Shown in pieces: positions 54,991-64,000 of a stretch of 64,000 nt of DNA (positions are counted from its first letter, which is position 1; each line of letters opens with the position of its first letter). The notes under the pieces are model-generated. The model worked only from the letters and a program-made list of their open reading frames with translations, was not told the DNA's origin and did not search any database. Origin of the DNA: Lycium barbarum. Lineage: Eukaryota > Streptophyta > Magnoliopsida > Solanales > Solanaceae. A program made the translations under genes and the position numbers. Location of the stretch: contig NC_083341.1 of assembly GCF_019175385.1 (NCBI RefSeq), forward strand, positions 64,141,800 to 64,205,799, written 5' to 3'.

Positions 54991-57900
54991 TGGCCCTGTG
55001 AGGCATTGTTGGTATTTCATGCGTGCAGGTTTTGGGATAGTGAGAAATACAGAGGAAACTCTGCCAAAATTTTTCTAGAAATAAAAAGAGAATGAGGTAT
55101 AAGTTTGTAATATTCTTGAAAGGTCGTGTCAATAGTGATGATAAGATTTGGCTAAGTCGCGAGTACGACCGACTTCGAGAGATAAGTTAATCGTTGAATT
55201 GATTGTAATAGTGATTATGAGATCGGTATCAATATGGTAAAAAGGGAAATGCTAGGATAATCTGGAAAGGGCTTGTGAGACTAAGGGATGATTTAGGAAA
55301 AGGTGGCAAATCTTAACAAAACATTTTTGAGGTATCGAGTGAACTGATAAGTAGGGATAAATTATGATGGGTTTATAGTTAAAAGGAGTGATAGTATGAT
55401 TGAGATAAAAGTATGAAGGAGGAAGAATTATGACAAATATGAAGGTATTAATAAGACAGCTTGTGAGATATTAAGGATAAGATTGATCAGAAAGGGTGAA
55501 GGGTTAAGTACGCCTACTCCACAGAGTGTAATTAAAACATAGTAAGAATCACGAATAAGGTTAATAAGTGTTACACTATAGGATTGGTTACGACCAGAAT
55601 ATAATGTGAATATAATAAGGATTGTTATGAAAATGAGTAAAGTCTAGTGAGGAAGTGATTAAAAGAGATGACGTGATCTATGCGACTAAAGTATAAAAGC
55701 AAATGTGAAATGGAAAGACAAGGTATAGAACAAATAAGAAAAACTTACAAAGTCCTATAGGGAAAGTTCAGAATGGAGATTATGTGATAACGAAAACGAA
55801 AGCGAGCACAAGAAAAGGAGGAGTTAATCGAGCGAGATAACAGCACAGCCAAGAATACGAGTAATATAAGTGACGGAGTTGTGAAGAGACCAAACTATAG
55901 AAAGATGAGCAACGAAGCAGAATAAATGGTATGATAAGAACAAATAGGGATGAACAGAATATGTTTTGAAAATGAGAAAGGGGTTACGTAGAAGTAGTGT
56001 TTTCCGAAGGATACAGGAGTAGCATGAGATTCCTCGTACACAAAATAAAAAAATGGACATAGACTGGAGAAACGAAAGGGATATTAAAGAAAACACTCAA
56101 GACAGACATAATTAATTGAGTATGAGTCTAGGATAAAAGGGAAATATATAGCTACGAACTTAAGGTGTAGTATGACGGGAAGGTGATAAGATAAGACCAC
56201 TATTAAAATGAATTTGACATGATTTTGAGTAAGTTAGAAGTTAGCTTCGGGTATACTACAAGGGTGAAAGAGCATGAGGCATAAAAAAAGTATTGCGTGT
56301 ATGTGACTTCACCTCGGAAATAGTAAAATCCTTAAAGGACAGGGATTGTGGATTTGCGAAACAACTGATGTATTATGGATTTATTAGAAGAAACAGATGA
56401 TATCCGTTGGGATAAAGATAGTGTTATAGGAAAGCTTGGGATACTTATCATCAGAATATAAGTGTTACCTAATTGAGAATTTGAAAACGACTATAAGCAC
56501 TAGCTAATTACTGATCGGAATAAATGGAATGTTGCTTTGGATAAATCGTTACGTTAATTATATTACTTGAGTACCAACCATCAGATAAGATTTTGTACTA
56601 TATATCGAGAGTTCTCATCTCTTCGTGATCTGGTTAAGGTTTCGTACGTGGGGGATCAAAGTTATAAACGATGAAGAAAAGACATGGATATGGTATAAGT
56701 ACAACCCTAAAGGGGGGAAGCGGGTGAAAGCAAAGTAAGTATAAATGGAAACAATAGACACTGAGATATATTTGATACGGATGCGTAAATTTCAAGTGAG
56801 AACCCTTGCTGGAACAAATTAATAAGCTCTGATAGCCAGCAATGAATGGATAGAAGACAGGATGGTATTTGAGACAAGACTGAGGATCATTTGTAAATAT
56901 CTTGAATGATACGACATTAAAAGGTAGGTGTTTGTGAAAAGAAAGAGTACGATAAGAGAATAGCAACGAGTAGCTTAAGAGATATTATAAAGGATAGAAA
57001 CTTTATACTGGATTAGAGGTTAAAGCATTGGCAATGGGGTTGCTTGCTAATGATACTGTAACTTATAAGTAGCAAAGGAGGAAGGATAAGAAATCTCCTA
57101 TAGTAGGATATGAGAAAATCAAATGGTGAATAAAGAAAGGGGAAGGAGCATGACAAGATAGACCGCAAGTGAATTTTAGTACAATAAGATATGCAAAATA
57201 GAATGAACCAGGAGGAGGAAAAGCTGGGGCTAAAGATTGGATATATCTTATACAAGTTGTACAAGAATAGTTATACAACCTATGAATATTTCTATGCTAA
57301 AAATGAGACCAAGTGAATACCTGATAAGAAGAGTAAGGATTTAGTAATAACAATGTGGTTACAATATTTTGGATACATTAGGGAAAGGTGTAAGATGGTT
57401 TGAACCCAAGTACCGAGATGAAATTAGTACTGAGGGCAAATAGGACATGACCATGGTTGAGCCGAAAATTTACCCCGATACCAATTGTAAGATACAAGAG
57501 AAGAATGTAAGGTAAAGCATGAAGACTAGTGAGACGATGCTAAGGTATTTCTTGGGCTGATTTGAGCACCTACACATACTCTTGTAAAGATTTCTATATG
57601 ATACATGATAGCAGAACTAAGAGAAAATTTAAGTAAAGGAGCAATAGAAGAGTTTAAAGTAAAGATAAAGAAACGACATAAGATAATATGCCTAAGATGT
57701 TACAAAATGGATTAAGGGGAGTTGTGAAATGGTTTAACCGAGACGATTAGAACAAGCGGGTTACTGGTTACTGGATGACAGTGAAGTTATAATATGAGGG
57801 GACTCTAGCGCTATTTGATAGCCAACCCTAAAGATCGAGATCAAGAACTAAAAGCAAGTGATAGTTAAAAACCTTTAAAAGAAAGTCAGAAAATGACACA

Positions 57901-58504
57901 TGATGCCAAAGATTCCAGAATACGGACTGTAACAGCAGAGCAAAGCAAGGTTATCGGAGTAGAATAATATTACACTCTGGGAAATTTCATTTTATCCGTA
58001 AAGTCTATGAAGGTCTACAAGTACCGGAGGTATGAAATACTCCAAGAGTTGCAAAGTCTAATAAATCGATGAGGGATGTCTGCACGTTACAAAGTCTTAC
58101 TTAATGATTAGAAGTAAAGCAAAGTGAACGATACATCATCTTAAGGGAGTAACTGTAGAAGAAGAAAGGTGCGAGTTGTGGCTAGTGCACCATGAATACA
58201 AGTCTGAAACAATCAGTGACAGTACCACTGAACAGCATGCAGACAAGAGAAAGAGTAACACTTCAGCAGAAGAACTCAACATACAACTGACAACCAACCG
58301 CGAAATGAGGAGGAGAACAAAGACAACGACGTGAAATAATTACCTGGAGAAGCAACAGAAAGAGAAAATATTACAGGAATGACTATGTATAGACCTGGAA
58401 TGCGTTATAATGAATTATAGCGAATCGACCAAATTAAGAGGCACGTGAGGGGTATAATTAAATAAGAGGACATTGAGAAAGTATTGGGAGTTCAGGACCA
58501 GTTT
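54991..58504 (+). other. 3.5-kb purine-rich non-coding internal region of element E
   Basis: No protein domain was recognised in six frames; the longest frames (about 110 codons) are on the minus strand. The plus strand is strongly purine-biased: two 60-nt rows counted by hand (from 55681 and from 56941) each hold 45 purines. The bias starts soon after the CAGAGGAAACTCTG block (55050) and stops at the dyad before the purine tract. It is probably the long 3' spacer of this lineage; element 1 lost its copy at 13640. Confidence 0.6.
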
Positions 58505-58538
58505 AACATTCGAGGACGAATGTTCTAAAGGGGGGAAG
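58505..58538 (+). other. perfect dyad and polypurine tract of element E
   Basis: AACATTCG-4 nt-CGAATGTT (58505-58524), then AAAGGGGGGAAG (58527-58538) just before the 3' LTR. The same layout occurs in element 2. Confidence 0.85.
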
Positions 58539-61037
58539 TATGTTACATCCCGTATTTTCATGTGTTGAAAAGTGTGCGAGTTAAATGATATTAGTAACGG
58601 ACATGAGGTTATCCCCCAGGCTTATAGGTGGTTAAAGTGATGGTACACATGTACCGTAAGGATTTGAAGTTAAACAAATCTAAGAAAATAAGTTTTGTCG
58701 AGGTTCAAAATTTATTTGGTGAAATACGGTCCAAGCCATAATATCCCGTATTTTTGGACTAGAAAAATTTAATCGTCCAATATGAGGAAAATTACCCGAG
58801 CCCGGAGAATTCGATCATATTCAAGGATGAAAATTCGGAGCTCGGTGTATAAAAAGTTTGAGGTCCCGAAATAATTTAGGACTTAACAAGTGTGACTGCG
58901 GTGATCGAGAATAACATTTTATGTGTACCAAAAGGGACTATGGACTAGTGCTATGTCACATAATCATGGAAATGAGTATATGAAGTGCATTAAAAATAAT
59001 TGTTATTAAAGTGAATTGAGATCAAGAAATTAATTAAGATCATTGAATAAATATTATGGGGTCATAATTTAGGTGGGAGTGCCAAGTGGCAGTAGCTAAA
59101 CTAAGAATTGATGAGTCAATTGCACACTTTGTGCAAAAAAGACACGTATGGGCTGTTGTTACAACATTATAAGTAATAAACGCGTATGGGGTCTTTGGAT
59201 TCTCATTGTAAATGAAATCAATTGTCCCTTAAACATAAACAAGGGCAGCAGCAACGGTGAATAAGCAGCCATGGACGTATTTGCTGCTGCCAAGGACAAT
59301 TTGCACCCTAAAGTAATAATTCATTAAGAGATCAAGAACACTTTTCCTAGGGAGGTTGAGAGAAACATTTTACACGTCATTTTGAGAATTGGAGGCAGCA
59401 ATGTTCAAGCCAAATAAAGCTTAGATAATTTGGGATCTATGGTGAGTAATAAGTTCTTATTATTGTAGAGATAATCATAAAGGTCGTCGTTAAGATGTCT
59501 ATCGTATAGGGGTCGCGGGACAGTGTCTAAAAGTCGTTAATTTGATTGTTTGATGTTGCTATAAGCTATTGATAAGTTGTTCTTGATATGTAGAAGCCCT
59601 GAAGTTGTTGTCATGCGTTTGCTGGTATGATTCACGAACTGAGATGAAAAGAAGGTATGAGATAACGTATAAGAAGCGTATATGGTTTGCTTGGTGTATT
59701 CGTAGATGTTCGTAAGATTATCGGGCATCTTTTTATGTGGTGATTAGGGGCTGTTTTGGGCATGTTATTATTCTTGTTGAATTGGAAGATTAAGTATAGT
59801 TAAGATTATACATTGTGTTGTCATAATAATTGGGCTGTTATAAGGTCATTTCAATGCAGCGTTATGGCTATAGATTATTAAGAATAACGTGAATATGTCG
59901 AAATCGTATGTAGATTATTATCGAATGTGGTAATGTGTGGGCTGATTGGAATGTTATGTGGGCTATTCGGAGTGTTCTCAAACCTTGTCTCGGTTAGCCT
60001 CGATATAGTACTTGAACGTGTAATTATGGAAGTTGACTTGGTTGTGTTGTAATCGGCTTGAATGTAAGGGAAATGCCGTCTAATTTTCTAGAAATAAACT
60101 ACTAACGTTGAAATGCGTTTTATACATTTTCGTAGCTTAACCATAGTCTTAACGTCTTAATATAGGTTGAGATATTTTGGGCAACGTATACATATCGGGT
60201 CATGGATTAAGCGCCAAAGGTATGTAAAGCTAACCCTTCTTTCTTTTTGGTATGATCTTTATGAAACAAACAGACGACGTATATATGACTCTAAAGAAGC
60301 TCCTATTCTTAGAGCCACTAGGATGGCTAATGTTCTTGATTTCCAGAAACTATTCATTATGTCTTGATACGTGTATATGATTCCAGAAGTTTTATTTTGA
60401 TATAATCCGTATTGATATTCGAAAGGTACTGGATATGGCTATTGTCTTGATTTTCCAAGATGATTCGTTTTGAATATTCTATTGAGTCCTTGAATTCCAT
60501 AAGCTATTTCATGTTAGCTTGATATGTGTCTGTGATTCTCGAAGTTCCATTTGACATAATCCATAATGATATTTGAGTGATACTTGACATGACAGACTCC
60601 TTTGACACTCAAGTGTTAGTTTATTTTACTTATTCTATCGAGCCTCGGATGATAACTTGGTTTGTAAATGGTAACTCACTACTCTTCTCGTGCATGCCTC
60701 AATATATCTTTCACCGAGTCCCGGGCCGGGTATGTTCTCATGCACAGTTCACTGCATTGTTCACCGAGTCCCTTACTAGAGGGCCGGGTACGGTATATGT
60801 ATATATATGATGATATGATGATGTGATGATATGATGATATGACGATATGATGATGTGATTATGGCGCCAAGGATGGCATGTGATGACTTTATTCACCGAG
60901 TCCCTCACTAGAGAGCCAGGTACGGTATATATATATATGACGATGATATGATTATGTCACCGAGTCCCATAATGGGCCGGGTATGATATATGATATTGAT
61001 ATGCGCGATTTACATGTCGTTAGGCAAGTGTATTGGT

Positions 61038-62220
61038 GGAGATGAGGGTGAGGAGAGGCGTGTCTATCTCAGAGAACCAGTTCGAATTCATGTCGGGGCG
61101 CTCAACTATAGAAGCTATTCATCTTGTACGGAGACTGGTGGAGCAATATAGGGAGAGGAAGAGGGACTTTCACATGGTATTCATCGACCTAGAAAAGGCA
61201 TACGACAAAGTGCCGAGAGAGGTTCTATGGAGATGCTTAGAGGCTAGAGGTGTACCTGTGGCGTACATTAGGGCGATCAAGGACATGTATGATGGGGCCA
61301 AGACCAGTGTAAGGACTTTGGGAGTAGACTCACAGCACTTCCCAGTGGTGATGGGGCTGCATCAGGGATCAGCTCTTAACCCATTTTTATTCTCCTTGGT
61401 GATCGATGGATTGATGCGAAAAAATCAAGGTGAGGTGCCATGGTGTATGTTATTTGTGGATGACATAGTGCTGATTGACGAGTCTCACAGCGGGGTTAAC
61501 GTTAAGCTGGAGGTTTGGAGACAAACTTTGGAGTCTAAAGGGTTCAAGTTGAGTAGGACCAAGACAGAGTACTTGGAGTGCAAGTTCAGTGATATAGTAC
61601 ATGAGGCTGACGTGGATGTGGAGCTTGGCACCCAGGTCATACAGAAGAAAGATAGTTTCAAGTATCTTGGGTCTATTATACAAGGAAATGGGGGGATTGA
61701 TGATGACGTCACACATCGTATTGGTGCAGGATAGATTAAATGGAGGCTTGCCTCCGGAGTGTTGTGTGACAAGAAGGTGCCACCAAAACTTAAAGGCAAG
61801 TTCTACAAAGTGGTGGTTAGACCAGCTATGTTGTATGGGGCGGAGTGTTGGCCAGTCAAGAAATCTCATGTTCAGAAGATGAAAGTGGCGGAAATGAGAA
61901 TGCTGTGATGGATATGTGGGCACACTAGGAGCGATAGGATTAGGAATGAAGTCATCTGAGACAAGGTTGGAATAGCCTCAGTGGAAGACAAGATGCGGGA
62001 AGCGAGGCTGAGATGGTTTGGGCATGTGATGTGGAGAGATGAAAATGCTCCGGTGCGGAGGTGTGAGAGGTTGGCCAGCGACGGTTTCAGAAGAGGTAGA
62101 GGTAGGCCAAAGAAGTATTGGGGGGAAACGATTAGACAGGACATGGCGCATTTCCTGCTTACGGAGGACATGACCTTAGATAGAAGGGTATGGAGGACTC
62201 ATATTAGGGTAGAAGGATAG
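61038..62220 (+). pseudogene. RTE LINE reverse transcriptase, C-terminal part, broken
   Basis: One frame from the LINE start to TAG 62218. RT motifs: [20 protein letters not shown] (finger/palm entry), [13 protein letters not shown] (motif A Asp), [18 protein letters not shown] (motif B), LFVDDIVLI (motif C, catalytic DD), then [14 protein letters not shown] and KYLGSIIQ. The C-terminal block has [27 protein letters not shown] and the GRPKKYW run. In-frame stops: TAG 61732-61734 (Trp expected), TGA 61906-61908 and TGA 61957-61959 (Arg likely). With the 5' end missing the copy is non-functional. No frameshift was seen, so it is fairly young. Confidence 0.9.
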
Positions 62221-62599
62221 TAGGTAGTCGCGTCTATCCTCCCTTAAGAGTAGTTATGTTGTTCTATAGTTTCTTGTCTCCTGATTTCTGCGAGTATCTG
62301 TTGGTTTATAATGACTTATTTACTTTCATTGTTTTCATTTTCATAGTTATCTATAGCAGTTAATTCTTCTTTTACCATGACTTTCTTGCTTTGTTATTCC
62401 TTTCTTTCATATTATTTTCGATACACTTGATCATATCTAACCTTTTGTCTTTTCTTGTCTGTGTCTCCTCTCTTGAGCCGAGGGTCTTTCGGAAACAGCC
62501 GCCCTACCTTTCAAGGTGGGGGTTAGGTCTGCGTACACTCTACCCTCCCTAGACCCCACATAGTGGGATTATACTGGGCTTGTTGTTGTTGTTGTTGTA
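61038..62599 (+). mobile_element. 5'-truncated RTE-type LINE nested in 3' LTR of element E
   Basis: Flanked by a perfect 16-bp TSD AGGCAAGTGTATTGGT (61022-61037 and 62600-62615); the 5' LTR of E shows the empty site near 53775. It begins inside the reverse-transcriptase region, keeps ~380 bp of 3' untranslated sequence (GTTAGGTCTGCGTACACTCT near 62520) and ends in a (GTT)n tail. That 3' end is typical of solanaceous RTE LINEs and of SINEs that share it. The endonuclease and N-terminal RT are missing, as expected from incomplete target-primed reverse transcription. Confidence 0.93.
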
Positions 62600-62694
62600 A
62601 GGCAAGTGTATTGGTATTTTGAATGTCATACTTGTCTGCTGTGATCTCTATTTCAGTCAGGATCCTCTTTACTGTATTTCATGCTTTATATACT

Positions 62695-62904
62695 CAGTAC
62701 ATATCTCGTACTGACCCCCTTTGTTCGGGGGGGCTGCGTTTCATGCCCGCAGGTACATATACTCGATTTGGCGATCCTCCAGCTTAGGATTTCCACTCAG
62801 CTGTCTTGGAGAGATCCATTGTTCCGGAGCTTGGACTTTTGGGACAGATCTTTTGCTGTATATATGCATGTTTATCCAGGGGTACGACGGAGCCCTGTCC
62901 CGTC
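62695..62904 (+). other. conserved hairpin cluster in 3' LTR of element E
   Basis: CAGTAC/GTACTG (7-nt loop), CCCCC/GGGGG, CTGCG/CGCAG (62695-62752), stem 4 GACGGA/CCCGTC (62886-62904) with one mismatch against the 5' LTR form. Confidence 0.65.
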
Positions 62905-63298
62905 ATATTTCGCTATCGATACTCTTAGAGGTCTGTAGACATATGTGTGGGTTATGTATAAGTTTTGTTCAGCTGTGTCTATATGGCTTATGTATGGCAT
63001 TGACATGTTGTGGCACCCTTGTCGGCTTGCGTATTATAACGATATATAAGGGCAGCCTTGTCGGCTTGCGTTTTATAACGATATATAGTGGCAGCCTTGT
63101 AGGCTTGCGTATTTTATTACGATGTGATTGGTTGTGACTCCTCGGGAGACAGATTATCATGATATGTGACATTGTGAACATTTGGATCTTTGTCAATTCC
63201 TATATTGTCTATAGTGTCAGCCTGACTATGTTTAACAGGTACGTATATGTGTGTCCATCTCGGGCACTGGTCATGGCCCATGGGGTTGGGTCGTGACA

Positions 63299-64000
63299 GT
63301 TAGTTCCGAAGCGAGTGGTACGTTGACACCATGGGTCCCTTGCAAGTGATTGCTATTTGGGCTAACAAAGCATTTACAATATGTATACGGATATGATACT
63401 AACTCGGGTTGTATTACATTTTACTTACTTATATTCGTATGATAGAGGTGATACTGGTCTTGGCTGCATTACATTGAATCATGACTCATTCTGGTGATTT
63501 CATAATTGATTTTCCTTGTTGTTGAGCTGTTGTGTTTACACAAAATTTCATGGTCTTGTTTGACAAATGATGGGAGGTTATGTTGATGTGATCCCACTAG
63601 AATGGCTAAGGTTGAAATGTACAGGAGAAACATTATTGTCAGCCGCATTGGTCGTGCTTACTTTTATTGTTTAATTGATAAATTATTATCGACTGATGTC
63701 TATTTTGAATTGTTATGCTGTTGATTCTGCCCGTCAAACTATGAGTCTATTAGATCGCTTGAAGAAAGGTAAGGCTTAGTGATTTCAATTGGAATGGGTT
63801 AACATGAAGGGTGTTGTCCTTACTTATTTACTATTGAGGATTAGGTGGTCTAGGAGTCCTTCTGAGCTGAAACAGATTGTTTCCTATTAGTCCTTATTTT
63901 CTGTTGTTATGTTGACATGGCAATGGTAAGAAGATACGAATATTCTTAGGGTAGTGTGTTCACTTCTGGGGGAGGATTCATTAAGGTGAACGATTGTACT
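63299..64000 (+). repeat. LTR family F, copy F2, right part (runs off window)
   Basis: Homologous to F1 from about 43462 (AGTTCC(G)AAGCGAGTGG) to about 44140. Together with 50668-51289 it is a single LTR split by element E. The true end lies beyond the window. Confidence 0.85.

Larger units (their letters stand above)
51290..63298 (+). mobile_element. element E: complete 12-kb gypsy-type LTR element without gag-pol (LARD-like)
   Basis: Perfect 5-bp TSD GTTAG (51285-51289 and 63299-63303). 5' LTR 51290-54489, primer site 54494-54505, internal region of ~4 kb, dyad and purine tract (58505-58538), 3' LTR 58541-63298 (enlarged by a LINE). No Gag, RT or integrase motif is visible in any frame. 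Leader (to 54690) and post-pol-like segment (54940-55075) match element 1, so E looks like a family B relative that lost gag-pol and keeps the cis signals. The LTRs are similar over long stretches (52280-52500 against 59531-59750 nearly identical), so it is the youngest large element here. It must have moved in trans. Confidence 0.93.
58541..63298 (+). repeat. 3' LTR of element E, with nested LINE
   Basis: 4758 bp; after removing the LINE and one TSD copy ~3180 bp, against 3200 bp for the 5' LTR. Donor-like AAAG|GTATGT at 60216-60225. Ends GGGTCGTGACA next to GTTAG. Confidence 0.95.

Noticed and set aside
56634..57278. Several 70-110-codon minus-strand frames in element E
   Set aside because: They are antisense to the purine-rich spacer and have Ser/Phe/Leu/Tyr composition expected from pyrimidine-rich DNA.
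62500..62599. Possible SINE at the (GTT)n tail
   Set aside because: The 3' end is shared between RTE LINEs and some Solanaceae SINEs, but the sequence continues upstream into an RT frame and the TSD encloses the whole LINE.

Overview
The window is a piece of plant nuclear genome, most likely from Solanaceae. The evidence is the Ty3/gypsy chromovirus LTRs ending in GGGTCGTGACA with an initiator-tRNA-Met primer site, an RTE-type LINE with a (GTT)n tail of the solanaceous type, and hypothetical proteins of the 'putative plant transposon protein' type. The genus cannot be fixed from sequence alone. I found no intact host gene, rRNA, tRNA, CRISPR array or bacterial-type operon. Nearly everything is transposable-element sequence, much of it nested, and the order of events can be read from target-site duplications (TSDs).

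Layout. 1-2570: AT-rich DNA with a 233-bp duplication, a ~155-bp minisatellite and AT/CT microsatellites, leading into the 5' leader of a broken BED-finger (hAT-type) gene at 5908-6340 that is split by solo LTR A1 (2571-5852). 6353-13640: chromovirus element 1 (family B; 5' LTR plus gag-pol, 3' end lost). 13641-27361: chromovirus element 2 (family C) in reverse orientation, its 3' LTR interrupted by a solo LTR of family D with TSD ATAGC. 27362-32560: remains of element G, carrying a broken plant-transposon-protein-like gene and a 1.4-kb LTR. 32561-39015: integrase remnant and family A LTR, itself holding a solo family C LTR (TSD ACTTG). 39016-39830: unidentified AT-rich segment with a TATA box. 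39831-44616: family F LTR holding a solo family B LTR; a second F copy near 51117 preserves the empty site. 44617-50667: element leader, a reverse-strand copy of the plant-transposon-protein-like gene, and solo LTR H (TSD TGACA). 50668-64000: a second F copy split by a complete 12-kb element E (51290-63298, TSD GTTAG), whose 3' LTR holds a 5'-truncated RTE LINE (TSD of 16 bp).

How the parts work together. Elements 1 and 2 had the full chromovirus set (gag, protease, reverse transcriptase, RNase H, integrase with DD35E, C-terminal chromodomain-like region), but both are now broken by stops and frameshifts. Element E keeps LTRs, primer site, purine tract and leader but has no gag-pol. It is a non-autonomous, LARD-like element that could only have moved with proteins from a relative of element 1, with which it shares leader and post-pol sequence.

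Main discovery candidate. LTRs of families B, C, D, E and H share (i) a splice-donor-like AG|GTATGT far upstream of the primer site, paired in elements 1, 2 and E with a TTTCAG/TTTGCAG acceptor (two bases before the gag ATG in elements 1 and 2), and (ii) a cluster of three hairpins, with a fourth in B-E, whose stems vary between families but remain paired. The hairpins and primer site lie inside the predicted leader intron, so they would remain only on unspliced genomic RNA. That is the logic of a packaging/dimerisation signal downstream of a splice donor. The sequence matches are seen directly; the function is inferred.
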